From Sulfitobacter geojensis (GTDB taxonomy: Bacteria; Pseudomonadota; Alphaproteobacteria; Rhodobacterales; Rhodobacteraceae): a DNA stretch of 64,000 nucleotides. The DNA is taken from positions 930,001-994,000 of the forward strand of contig NZ_JASE01000005.1 in assembly GCF_000622325.1 (NCBI RefSeq), written 5' to 3'. Below the pieces are notes generated by a model that ran no database searches, had not been told where the DNA came from, and saw only the letters and a program-made list of their open reading frames with translations. Shown here one piece after another: positions 52,067 to 60,394 of the stretch (the stretch's first letter is position 1; each line of letters starts with the position of its first letter). The position numbers and the translations under genes were made by a program.

Positions 52067-52098
52067 AAAGGCCCTCCGCAGATGCGGGGGGCCTTTTT
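52067..52098 (+). terminator. Intrinsic terminator after rplW
   Basis: AAAGGCCCTCCGC, loop AGAT, GCGGGGGGCCTTT then TT: a 13-bp stem with one G-U pair, 22 bases after the rplW stop. Confidence 0.9.
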
Positions 52099-52346
52099 CT
52101 TTGCCGTATGCCAGTGACTTGGGCAAGGCCGCCCCATCAGGTTGAACGGTGGCGGGGCAATATTCGCAAGACAGTTAAGGCGCGGCAGGAATGGTGCTTG
52201 CTATATAGGTAATAAAGGCGCATGTGGGCGGTGCGACGTTATTATATCTATCGGCATTACTGCTCCTTACGGCTCAGTCATACGATCTATCTACGGACTT
52301 AGCCGACCTGCCGCATCCTGCGGGCAGCATATTAAGGAATAATGAC
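52099..52346 (+). promoter_or_regulatory. Upstream region and probable long leader of the cold-shock gene
   Basis: About 250 bases between the rplW terminator and the cold-shock gene. It contains TATATAGG (52203-52210) and TTATTATATC (52239-52248) as AT-rich -10-like boxes. Cold-shock genes often have long structured 5' leaders that act as RNA thermometers, so a leader of 100 or more bases is plausible; structure was not computed. Confidence 0.4.
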
Positions 52347-52553
52347 ATGGCCAATGGCACAGTCAAATGGTTCAACTTAACTAAAGGCTTCGGCTTTATC
52401 GCGCCCGAAGGCGGCAGCAAAGATGTTTTCGTACACATCTCTGCAGTCGAGCAAGCAGGCCTGACAGGTCTGTCCGATGATCAGAAAGTTACTTTCGACA
52501 TCGAAGCAGGCCGCGACGGCCGCGAGAGCGCGACAAACATCCAGCTGGCATAA
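52347..52553 (+). CDS. Cold-shock domain protein (CspA family)
   Basis: A 68-residue single cold-shock domain protein: [23 protein letters not shown] with RNP1 KGFGFI, then [10 protein letters not shown] (RNP2). It binds single-stranded RNA/DNA and acts as an RNA chaperone. AAGGAATA precedes the ATG. The long in-frame upstream extension is leader, not protein. A terminator follows. Confidence 0.96.
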   Translation: MANGTVKWFNLTKGFGFIAPEGGSKDVFVHISAVEQAGLTGLSDDQKVTFDIEAGRDGRESATNIQLA

Positions 52554-52594
52554 GCGAGCCGCGCCTTTTCAAGGCGATGATGTAAGATTTCAGG

Positions 52595-52625
52595 AAGGGG
52601 CGTGGCATTCAGCTGCGCCCTTTTT
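52595..52625 (+). terminator. Intrinsic terminator after the cold-shock gene
   Basis: AAGGGGCG, 13-base loop, CGCCCTTT with one G-U pair, followed by TT: 8-bp stem about 40 bases after the stop. Confidence 0.7.
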
Positions 52626-52741
52626 CGTGCTGCCGCAAGGTTCGCGACTTTTTCGACCGAAATACGCATCTTCCTAAAGACATCGGTGATTCGGCTTGGT
52701 ATCGTAAAGTTCTAGTTCTATCTTGTTATGGCGAAGACGGT

Positions 52742-52957
52742 ATGTATCTGACTCAACTCGACAAATCCTCCACCAACTGTCGTTTCTACCGTATTGATTT
52801 GCTGCCCGGACTGTTTGGCGACTGGGCATTGGTGCGTGAATGGGGGCGTGTCGGCAGTACGGGGCAGTCGCGTACAGACTGGTTTGATGACGAAGCCGAA
52901 GCCAAAGATGCACGGTTCGAATTGCACATGAAAAAGGCCAAAGTCGGTTACGACTGA
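52742..52957 (+). CDS. Small WGR-domain protein
   Basis: A 71-residue protein made only of a WGR domain: FYRIDLLPGLFGDWALVREWGRVGSTGQS, with the diagnostic WGR triad, followed by a helical tail (FDDEAEAKDARFELHMKKAKVGY). WGR domains bind nucleic acid or act as interaction modules in poly-ADP-ribose polymerases and MolR-like proteins; free-standing bacterial ones are of unknown function. It ends 18 bases before the convergent permease gene. Confidence 0.85.
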   Translation: MYLTQLDKSSTNCRFYRIDLLPGLFGDWALVREWGRVGSTGQSRTDWFDDEAEAKDARFELHMKKAKVGYD

Positions 52958-52975
52958 TTGTCCCATGCGCCTGTT

Positions 52976-53773
52976 CTAGCCGCCGATGCGAAAGCCGCGC
53001 GACAAATGGTTGCGCATGGCAAACAGCAATACCGCGCCGGGCAGCATGGATGCCACTGTGACGGCCATCACCAGTCCGATGTCGGTTTGAAATCCGAACA
53101 ATGCGTTCAACGCCATGCTGATCGGTTTGCCATTTGTGGTGGTCAGGATGCGGGCGAAAACGACTTCGACCCAAGAAAACATGAAGCAAAAGAAGGCGGT
53201 GACCGCGATGCCCGGTGCGATCTGTGGCAACAGGATTCCCCAGATGAAGCGGGGACGCGAATAGCCGTCAAGAAATGCGGTTTCGTCCATCTCTTTGGGG
53301 ATGGCCGAGATGAAGCCTTGCAGCACCCAAATTGAAACCGGCAGGTTAAACAGGCAATGCGCCAGCGCGATTCCAAATACCGAATTCACAATGCCAAGCG
53401 CCGAGAACAACTGGAAGATCGGCAGGGTCAGCACAACCGGCGGGGTAATGCGAAACGCGATGAACGCAAGGAACAGATGGGTGTCGCCAGCAAAGGACAT
53501 GCGCGAAAACGCATAGGCGGCGGGGATGGCGACCGGCACGGTGATGCAGATATTGATCAACACATAGGCGATGGAATTGACAAAGGCTGAACGCAAGGCT
53601 GGGTCGCTCCAGATCCCTGCGTAGTTGTGCAGGGTAAAGGAGCCGACCTCGACGGAAGTGGTGGGCAATGTCGCAACAAAGCTGATCAGCGTCATCTGCA
53701 CCAGCGGCAGAAAGGTGAAGCCGAGAAAAGCGAGCAATGTCACGGTTTTGATCGCACCAAGATATCTGGCCAT
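52976..53773 (-). CDS. ABC transporter permease, GlpQ-like paralogue (orphan)
   Basis: A 266-residue MalG-type permease with about six helices and the coupling motif DETAFLDGYSRPRFIWGILLP. It is clearly paralogous to GlpQ at 60394: shared PAAYAFSR, LAHCLFNxPxxxWxLxGF, IPKExDETA and GVTAFFxFMFSWVE patterns. It lies downstream of glpR and a GlpP-like permease, but no ATPase or binding protein accompanies it. I start it at the ATG at 53773, five bases after the preceding stop. It may use GlpS/GlpT or an ATPase elsewhere; substrate unknown. Confidence 0.85.
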   Translation of the reverse strand: MARYLGAIKTVTLLAFLGFTFLPLVQMTLISFVATLPTTSVEVGSFTLHNYAGIWSDPALRSAFVNSIAYVLINICITVPVAIPAAYAFSRMSFAGDTHLFLAFIAFRITPPVVLTLPIFQLFSALGIVNSVFGIALAHCLFNLPVSIWVLQGFISAIPKEMDETAFLDGYSRPRFIWGILLPQIAPGIAVTAFFCFMFSWVEVVFARILTTTNGKPISMALNALFGFQTDIGLVMAVTVASMLPGAVLLFAMRNHLSRGFRIGG

Positions 53774-53778
53774 CCCGT

Positions 53779-54645
53779 TCACGTGGCACCTGCGCGATCT
53801 AGCTTGCCCTGCGCCTTGCTGAACAGCCATGCGACGCTGACGATGATCAGGAAGTAGATGACAGAGCGCGCAGCGGAGGGGCCGTAGTTAAAGGCTTTGA
53901 TTTCCTCCCCCAGATCCACGGCCAGAAACAGCGTTGCACCATCCGGCCCGCCCGCGTTGATCGGAAACGCCTCTGTGTAGATCATAAAGGAATCCATGAA
54001 CCTGAGCAGGATTGCCATCAGCAACACGTTCAACAGGCGCGGCAGCTGGATGTGGCGAAACACCTGCCACGGGCTGGCCCCGTCGATGGCAGCGGCCTGA
54101 TAATAGGCTGCGGGAATGGTGGTCAGCGCACTGTAGCACAGGATCACCACAAGGCTGGTCCAATGCCAGACATCCATTGCAACGATCACCGCCCATGTAT
54201 GGGGCGCAGAAAGCTTCCAGTCGTCGGGCCATCCGAGGTTTGGCAAGATCCGGCCCAAGATACCTGTCTCGGGGTTGAGCAGGCTGAGCCAAAGTGACGG
54301 GATCATGTTCCATGGCACCAGCAGCGGCAGGGCAACGAGGGCAAGTGTGATCCCGACCCAGAATTTACCGTGCGGAATGCACAGGGCGATGGCGATGCCC
54401 AATGGGATCTGGATCAACAGGATCAGCGCGCTGAACAGGGTGCTGCGGCCAAAGCTTGACCAGAAACGCGGAGCGCGGATGATCTCTGTGTACCACTCCA
54501 GTCCGACCCAGAACCGCGACTCCAGAATGAAGATTTCAAAGAAGGAATAGTTCACCACGGTCAGCAAGGGAACAAGACCGACCAGCCCCATAATCACCAT
54601 CGCAGGTGCCACGAACACCCAACCTGAACGGTCTTGGGTTTTCAT
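53779..54645 (-). CDS. ABC transporter permease, GlpP-like paralogue (orphan)
   Basis: A 288-residue MalF-type permease with about six helices, clearly paralogous to GlpP at 59522. Both share PLLTVVNYS/PLMTVVNYS, IPLGIxxAL, MDVWHWTSLV, YYQAAxIDxASxWxVFRxIxLP and ILLRFMDSFMIYTE. It forms a pair with the GlpQ-like permease immediately downstream. It starts 34 bases after glpR, implying one operon. The ATG at 54645 or a GTG at 54660 are both possible; neither has a strong ribosome site. Confidence 0.85.
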   Translation of the reverse strand: MKTQDRSGWVFVAPAMVIMGLVGLVPLLTVVNYSFFEIFILESRFWVGLEWYTEIIRAPRFWSSFGRSTLFSALILLIQIPLGIAIALCIPHGKFWVGITLALVALPLLVPWNMIPSLWLSLLNPETGILGRILPNLGWPDDWKLSAPHTWAVIVAMDVWHWTSLVVILCYSALTTIPAAYYQAAAIDGASPWQVFRHIQLPRLLNVLLMAILLRFMDSFMIYTEAFPINAGGPDGATLFLAVDLGEEIKAFNYGPSAARSVIYFLIIVSVAWLFSKAQGKLDRAGAT

Positions 54646-54679
54646 GGACGCAAGAGACACATCTGTAAGATCGCAGGAG

Positions 54680-55438
54680 TCACGACGTCACCACCTGAGT
54701 GCCCCAACTTTCGCAATTTGCGCTTAGGGCAGGGGCAAGTTTACCATCGGTGAACAAAATATCGACATCACGCAGGGAACAGATGGTCAGCGGTGCCTTG
54801 CGGGTAAACTTGTGTTGGTCGGCCACGATCATCACCTTGCGCGAGCGTCCGATGGCGGTGCTGCTAACCATGACTTCCTGCCCGTCAAAGTCCAGCAAAT
54901 CACCGTCGGCATCAATCGCGGAGCACCCCAGGACGGAATAATCAAACTTGAATTGTTTGACCATATCGACGGTCAGCCCGCCGACAATCCCGCCATCCGC
55001 ACGGCGCAACACGCCCCCGGCCAGAATGATTTCGCAGCTGTGGTTTTGGGCCAGAATATTCGCGATGTTCAGGTTGTTCGTCACCACCAGCAGGTTTTCG
55101 TGATCCAGCAATTCGCGCGCAACGGCTTCCGTACTGGTGCCGATGTTCATAAAGACGGAGGCCCCGTCCGGTATCGCCTGCGCACAGGCCAGCGCGATGG
55201 ATTTCTTGCCCCCTTCGTTCAGCCGGCGGCGTTCCTCATAGACAATATTGACCACACCTGACGGGATCACCGCGCCGCCATGTACCCGTTCAAGCCGACC
55301 ACTTTGCGCCAGATCAGACAGGTCGCGCCGGATGGTTTGCACGGTAACGTCGTAAAATTCGGCCAGCCCGTCCACAGTGACCTTGCCGTCCTTACGGGCC
55401 AGATCAAGGATCTCTTTTTGCCTGAAATTTGCGACCAT
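54680..55438 (-). CDS. glpR: DeoR-family glycerol-3-phosphate regulon repressor
   Basis: A 252-residue DeoR-family repressor. The N-terminal helix-turn-helix is VTVDGLAEFYDVTVQTIRRDL. The C-terminal sugar-phosphate sensor domain has the family blocks MNIGTSTEAVAREL, LVVTNNLNIANIL and a DQHKFTRKAPLTI tail. Its position divergent from glpD and the glycerol transporter identifies it as GlpR, which in other bacteria releases DNA on binding glycerol-3-phosphate. I start it at 55438; a 30-codon extension is unsupported. It probably co-transcribes the two orphan permease genes. Confidence 0.9.
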   Translation of the reverse strand: MVANFRQKEILDLARKDGKVTVDGLAEFYDVTVQTIRRDLSDLAQSGRLERVHGGAVIPSGVVNIVYEERRRLNEGGKKSIALACAQAIPDGASVFMNIGTSTEAVARELLDHENLLVVTNNLNIANILAQNHSCEIILAGGVLRRADGGIVGGLTVDMVKQFKFDYSVLGCSAIDADGDLLDFDGQEVMVSSTAIGRSRKVMIVADQHKFTRKAPLTICSLRDVDILFTDGKLAPALSANCESWGTQVVTS

Positions 55439-55633
55439 CGTGTGCTCTCTGATTTTTGCATGCGCGGCCCGTTTGTGCGGGGCGCTGCGCCGTATTCTAT
55501 GGCAGGTATCAATCAACAGTCCGCCCAAATCGTCAAGGCCGCGATTCGAATGCCTTGCTAAAACGCGGCCTATTTGCAGGAAGGCGAAAGAAAACTCCCA
55601 TCATTTTCAGCAGCTTGTCCTAAAAGGAACATA

Positions 55634-55647
55634 AACGAACATTCGTT
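55634..55647. promoter_or_regulatory. Candidate GlpR operator
   Basis: AACGAACATTCGTT is an inverted repeat (AACGAA / TTCGTT around a two-base centre) in the 294-bp glpR-glpD gap, about 86 bases before glpD. CGAA/TTCG half-sites resemble known GlpR operators. I see no second clear copy. Confidence 0.5.
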
Positions 55648-55732
55648 ATTGCCATATTGCCGGATGTGGTGTTGTTTGGCCCCTAGCGTTGTCAGCAAGT
55701 GAACAGCGCAAGGTGAACGCGGGGGGGCTTCA

Positions 55733-57340
55733 TTGGATCAGCGTGAAAACCACGACATCGTAGACCTGTTTGTCATCGGCGGCGGCATCAACGGATGCGG
55801 CATTGCGCGCGATGCGGTCGGACGTGGATTAAGTGTCGAGCTGGCCGAAATGAACGATCTGGCCTCTGCCACCTCATCAGCGTCAACCAAGCTGTTTCAC
55901 GGCGGGCTGCGCTATCTTGAATACTGGGAAATCCGCCTTGTGCGCGAGGCGTTGATTGAACGTGAAACCTTGCTGCGGGCAATGCCGCATATTTCATGGC
56001 CGATGCGTTTTGTCCTGCCCTATCACAAGGACATGCGGTTTGAGGGCGACACGCCAACATCCAAAGTCCTGAGTTTTGTCATGCCCTGGATGCGCGGGCG
56101 TCGCCCTGCGTGGCTCGTGCGCCTTGGTCTGTTCATGTATGATAATCTGGGCGGGCGCAAAATCCTCAAGGGGACGACATCGATCAACCTGTCCGGCACG
56201 GCCGAAGGCGCGCCGCTGCAAGACCGGTTTGAAAAAGCGTATGAATACTCGGATTGCTGGATCGAAGACAGCCGTCTGGTGGCGCTGAACGCACGCGATG
56301 CGCAGGATCGCGGCGCAAAGATCAACGTGCGCACCAAAGTTGTATCGGCCCAGCAGGTCGACGGCATTTGGCAGATCACGCTTGAAGACACAGACACCGG
56401 CGCGCAGCGTGTCGTGATGGCACGCATGTTGGTCAACGCAGGTGGGCCATGGGTCGAAAACGTCATTCGCAACGCAGTGCGCATCAATTCATCCGAAGGC
56501 GTGCGTTTGGTGCGGGGCAGTCACATCGTGACCCGCAAGCTTTATGATCACGACAAATGCTATTTCTTTCAGGGCACAGACGGGCGGATCATTTTCACGA
56601 TCCCTTACGAGAACGATTTTACCCTGATCGGCACCACCGATGCGGAACACACGGACGTCGCAACGAAACCTGTCTGCACACCTGAAGAACAGGATTACCT
56701 GATCGAATTTGCGTCGAAATACTTGAAAACACCGGTCAGCAAAGACGACATCGTTTGGACCTATTCCGGTGTGCGCCCGCTGTATGATGACGGCGCAACC
56801 TCGGCCACTGCGGCGACGCGTGACTATGTTCTGACACTGGACCAATCAGCAGGTGCGCCGATACTGAACGTGTTCGGCGGCAAGATCACCACCTATCGCC
56901 GGTTGGCCGAAAGCGCTTTGGAAAAAATCACACCGTTCTTTTCCAAAGACGACAAACCCTGGACCGCTGGGGTGCCTTTGCCGGGCGGGGATTTCCCTGT
57001 CGACGGGGTTGCCGCATTGATCGCGCAGCTTCAGGCGCAATACCCGTTTCTGGATACAGCTTGGGCCACCCGTTTGATCAAGGCCTACGGCAAGGATGCG
57101 TTCGAGGTGCTGGGCGAGGCGAAAACGGCACAAGATCTGGGGCAGAGCTTTGGATCCAACCTGACAGAATTCGAAGTGCTCTGGCTGGTTGAAAAGGAAT
57201 TTGCCCGCCGCGCGGAAGACATCGTTTGGCGCCGCTCCAAGCTGGGTCTGCGCATGACGGCGCAGGAAATCAAACTACTGGATGACTGGATGGCGCAAGC
57301 TTTGGGCGTTGCCCGTCAATCAGAAACCGGGGAGGCGTAA
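55733..57340 (+). CDS. glpD: Glycerol-3-phosphate dehydrogenase (aerobic, FAD)
   Basis: A 535-residue FAD enzyme with DLFVIGGGINGCGIARDA (FAD-binding GxGxxG region), TSSASTKLFHGGLRYLE, and later ARMLVNAGGPWVE and IGTTDAEH. It oxidises glycerol-3-phosphate to DHAP at the inner membrane, passing electrons to quinone. It starts at TTG (55733), with a G-rich ribosome site upstream, and its stop overlaps the glpS start. GlpK, needed to make its substrate, is not in the window. Confidence 0.94.
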   Translation: MDQRENHDIVDLFVIGGGINGCGIARDAVGRGLSVELAEMNDLASATSSASTKLFHGGLRYLEYWEIRLVREALIERETLLRAMPHISWPMRFVLPYHKDMRFEGDTPTSKVLSFVMPWMRGRRPAWLVRLGLFMYDNLGGRKILKGTTSINLSGTAEGAPLQDRFEKAYEYSDCWIEDSRLVALNARDAQDRGAKINVRTKVVSAQQVDGIWQITLEDTDTGAQRVVMARMLVNAGGPWVENVIRNAVRINSSEGVRLVRGSHIVTRKLYDHDKCYFFQGTDGRIIFTIPYENDFTLIGTTDAEHTDVATKPVCTPEEQDYLIEFASKYLKTPVSKDDIVWTYSGVRPLYDDGATSATAATRDYVLTLDQSAGAPILNVFGGKITTYRRLAESALEKITPFFSKDDKPWTAGVPLPGGDFPVDGVAALIAQLQAQYPFLDTAWATRLIKAYGKDAFEVLGEAKTAQDLGQSFGSNLTEFEVLWLVEKEFARRAEDIVWRRSKLGLRMTAQEIKLLDDWMAQALGVARQSETGEA

Positions 57341-58428
57341 TGTCACTTGTCCTTGAAAACGTGTCCACCGTTTTGAACGGTCAGACCTTGATTTACCCCA
57401 CTGACCTTGAACTGTCCTCGGGTACGATGAACGTGTTGCTTGGGCCGACGTCAGCGGGCAAGACGTCGCTGATGCGCCTGATGGCCGGGTTGGATGTCCC
57501 CACCAGTGGCAAGATTTTCTGGGATGGCAAGGACGTGACCGGCATGCGCGTGCAGGACCGGGGCGTTGCGATGGTATATCAGCAATTCATCAACTACCCC
57601 TCGATGAGCGTTTATGACAATATCGCCAGCCCGATGCGCCTGCTGGGCAAAACGGCGGATGAAATCGACAAGGCTGTGCGCACTGCCGCGGATCTGATGA
57701 AGCTTTCCCCGTTTCTGGATCGCAAACCGCTGGAGCTTTCCGGTGGTCAGCAGCAGCGCTGTGCGCTCGCGCGCGCTTTGGTGAAAGACGCGGGTCTGGT
57801 GTTGCTGGATGAACCACTGGCGAACCTTGATTACAAACTACGCGAAGAATTGCGCGCCGAGATCCCCAAGATTTTTGAAGAAGCCGGTTCAATCTTTGTT
57901 TATGCCACCACAGAGCCGGAAGAGGCGCTGCTACTCGGTGGTAACACGGCCACCATGTGGGAAGGGCGGATCACCCAGTTTGACAAAACGCCCGTGGTGT
58001 ACCGCCAGCCGGTTGATGCGACAACGGCGCGGGTGTTTTCCGACCCGCCGATGAACTTTCTGCAAGTGCGCAAATCTGGCGATACCCTGTCCTTCGGGGA
58101 CGGGCAAAGCGCGCCGGCCTTGGGGGCGTTTGCGGGGCTGGCCGACGGTGTGTATCTTGCCGGTTTCCGGCCCAACCACCTTGAACTGGATCACACAGGC
58201 ACTGACGGTATGACGTTCAACGCGACCTTGCAGGTGACGGAAATCACCGGCTCGGAAACCTTTGTGCACCTTGATCATCACGGCGACACTTGGGTGGGTC
58301 TGATCCACGGGGTGAAGAACCTGGAAATTGGTGCGCCGCTTCAGGTCTATCTTGACCCGAAACATGTCTACATTTTTGCACAAGACGGCACATCGGTTGC
58401 GCCTGCGTCTTATGCGACGGCGGCCTGA
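57340..58428 (+). CDS. glpS: Glycerol ABC transporter ATPase GlpS
   Basis: A 362-residue MalK-type ATPase. Walker A is GPTSAGKT (35-42), the Q-loop VYQQFINYPSM, the signature a perfect LSGGQQQR (133-140), and Walker B LVLLDEPLANLD with catalytic glutamate. The H-loop is abnormal: YATTEPEEA (T191) where YVTHDQ is expected, so the switch histidine is absent. The C-terminal OB-type regulatory domain is present. It pairs with GlpT, encoded 12 bases downstream. The family is known from the glpSTPQUV glycerol importer of Rhizobium leguminosarum. Confidence 0.9.
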   Translation: MSLVLENVSTVLNGQTLIYPTDLELSSGTMNVLLGPTSAGKTSLMRLMAGLDVPTSGKIFWDGKDVTGMRVQDRGVAMVYQQFINYPSMSVYDNIASPMRLLGKTADEIDKAVRTAADLMKLSPFLDRKPLELSGGQQQRCALARALVKDAGLVLLDEPLANLDYKLREELRAEIPKIFEEAGSIFVYATTEPEEALLLGGNTATMWEGRITQFDKTPVVYRQPVDATTARVFSDPPMNFLQVRKSGDTLSFGDGQSAPALGAFAGLADGVYLAGFRPNHLELDHTGTDGMTFNATLQVTEITGSETFVHLDHHGDTWVGLIHGVKNLEIGAPLQVYLDPKHVYIFAQDGTSVAPASYATAA

Positions 58429-58440
58429 GGGAGAACGGTC

Positions 58441-59520
58441 ATGGCAAAAATCACCCTCGAAAATCTGGCACATTCCTATCTGCCCAACCCCAAGGGCGAA
58501 GACGATTTCGCGCTGAAGGAGCTGAACCACGATTGGGTGGACGGCGAAGCCTATGCGCTGCTGGGTGCGTCGGGCTGTGGCAAATCCACGTTGCTGAACA
58601 TCATTTCCGGTCTGCTGCACCCGTCGCAGGGCCGTATCCTGTTTAACGACCAAGACGTGACAATGGCCCCCACAACCGAGCGCAACATCGCGCAGGTGTT
58701 CCAGTTTCCGGTGGTCTATGACACGATGACGGTGCGCGATAATCTGGCGTTCCCGCTGCGCAACCGCGGGGCTGATCCGGCCTATACCAAAGAACGCGTG
58801 CAACAGATCGCCGCGATGATCGGCATGGAAGACACGCTGAACCACAAGGCGCGCGGGTTGACGGCGGATGCGAAGCAGAAAATCTCGCTGGGCCGTGGCA
58901 TGGTGCGCGAAGACGTGAACGCCTTGCTGTTTGATGAGCCGCTGACAGTGATTGACCCGCATATGAAATGGGAACTGCGCACACAGCTGAAATCCCTGCA
59001 TCACGAATTTGGCCACACGATGATCTATGTGACCCATGACCAGACCGAGGCGCTGACCTTTGCCGATAAGGTGGTGGTGATGTATGATGGCCGCGTTGTG
59101 CAGATGGGCACGCCGCAGGAATTGTTTGAAACGCCGGAACATACCTTTGTCGGTTACTTCATCGGCTCGCCCGGCATGAATGTGCTGGATGCAGAAGTGA
59201 ACGGCGACAAGGCGGTGCTGGCAGGGACCCAGATCAATCTGGGCAAAGGGTTTGGCCCGCTGTCAGGCAAGGTTGAACTGGGCGTGCGTCCGGAATTCAC
59301 GTCACTTGCGACGGGGGATCAGGGGCTGCCGGTCACCATCAAACGTGTCGAAGATGTAGGCCGCCACAAGATTGTGCGCGCCGATTTCAACGGAACCGAG
59401 GTGAACGTCCTTGCCCCCGAAGGGGCCGAGATTTCACCCGATATGAACCGTGTGGTTTTCGATCCGGCGGGTGTGAACGTTTATTCCGACAGCTGGCGCG
59501 TCGCGCCAAAGGGGGCTTGA
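58441..59520 (+). CDS. glpT: Glycerol ABC transporter ATPase GlpT
   Basis: A 359-residue MalK-type ATPase. Walker A GASGCGKS (42-49), Q-loop VFQFPVVYDTM, Walker B ALLFDEPLTVID and H-loop YVTHDQTEA (H199) are intact. The signature is degenerate: LTADAKQKISLGR (from 140) instead of LSGGQ, and the D-loop reads TVID. With GlpS this suggests a heterodimer with one normal and one degenerate site. It starts at ATG 58441 with GGGAGAACGG upstream. Confidence 0.9.
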   Translation: MAKITLENLAHSYLPNPKGEDDFALKELNHDWVDGEAYALLGASGCGKSTLLNIISGLLHPSQGRILFNDQDVTMAPTTERNIAQVFQFPVVYDTMTVRDNLAFPLRNRGADPAYTKERVQQIAAMIGMEDTLNHKARGLTADAKQKISLGRGMVREDVNALLFDEPLTVIDPHMKWELRTQLKSLHHEFGHTMIYVTHDQTEALTFADKVVVMYDGRVVQMGTPQELFETPEHTFVGYFIGSPGMNVLDAEVNGDKAVLAGTQINLGKGFGPLSGKVELGVRPEFTSLATGDQGLPVTIKRVEDVGRHKIVRADFNGTEVNVLAPEGAEISPDMNRVVFDPAGVNVYSDSWRVAPKGA

Positions 59521-59521
59521 T

Positions 59522-60394
59522 ATGAACAAGACCGTCAATCAAAAGGCATGGTTCCTGATCCTGCCGGTTCTCGTGCTGGTCGCCTTTTCGGCTGTTATCC
59601 CCCTGATGACAGTTGTAAATTATTCGGTGCAAGACACGTTCGGCAACAACCAGTTCTTCTGGGCGGGCCTTGAGTGGTTCGAGGAAATGCTGGCATCTGA
59701 GCGGATGTGGAATGCGCTCGGGCGTCAGATTACGTTCTCGGCGATCATCCTTGCCATCGAAATTCCGCTGGGAATCTTTGTTGCGCTGAATATGCCCAAA
59801 TCGGGCTTCTGGGCGTCGCTCTGTCTGGTGTTGATGTCGCTGCCGCTGTTGATTCCGTGGAATGTGGTCGGCACGATTTGGCAGATTTTCGGGCGCGTCG
59901 ATATCGGCCTGTTGGGCTATACGCTCGCTGCTTTGGGCATTGATTATAACTATACCCAAGATTTCTATGCCGCGTGGATTACCGTCATTGTGATGGATGT
60001 CTGGCACTGGACATCGCTGGTCGCGCTGTTGGCCTATGCCGGCCTGCAATCCATTCCCGACGCCTATTACCAAGCGGCCAAAATCGACCAAGCCAGCCGC
60101 TGGAAAGTGTTCCGTTTCATTGAGCTGCCCAAAATCATGGGCGTGCTGATGATCGCGATCCTGTTGCGGTTCATGGACAGCTTTATGATCTACACTGAGC
60201 CATTTGTGGTGACTGGCGGCGGACCCGGCAACTCGACCACCTTCCTGTCGATTGATCTGGTCAAGATGGCGCTGGGACAGTTCGACCTTGGCCCCGCCGC
60301 TGCATTCTCGATCATGTATTATCTGGTGATTTTGCTGGTGTCTTACGTGTTCTACACCGTGATGACGAACCTTGATAAAAGGGATGGCCACTGA
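59522..60394 (+). CDS. glpP: Glycerol ABC transporter permease GlpP
   Basis: A 290-residue MalF-type permease, about six membrane helices, with the coupling motif YYQAAKIDQASRWKVF. Marks shared with the orphan permease are VVNYS, MDVWHWTSLV and RFMDSFMIYTE. It forms the channel with GlpQ. Its ATG lies one base after the glpT stop, and its stop overlaps glpQ. Confidence 0.9.
   Translation: MNKTVNQKAWFLILPVLVLVAFSAVIPLMTVVNYSVQDTFGNNQFFWAGLEWFEEMLASERMWNALGRQITFSAIILAIEIPLGIFVALNMPKSGFWASLCLVLMSLPLLIPWNVVGTIWQIFGRVDIGLLGYTLAALGIDYNYTQDFYAAWITVIVMDVWHWTSLVALLAYAGLQSIPDAYYQAAKIDQASRWKVFRFIELPKIMGVLMIAILLRFMDSFMIYTEPFVVTGGGPGNSTTFLSIDLVKMALGQFDLGPAAAFSIMYYLVILLVSYVFYTVMTNLDKRDGH

Noticed and set aside
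52224..52346. Signal-peptide-like extension of the cold-shock protein
   Set aside because: Hydrophobic reading of the leader only; the cold-shock domain starts at MANGTVKWF with AAGGAATA before it, and cytosolic function excludes export.
53887..54313. Open frames antisense to or out of frame with the orphan permease genes
   Set aside because: They lack motifs, whereas the main frames carry the conserved permease coupling motifs.
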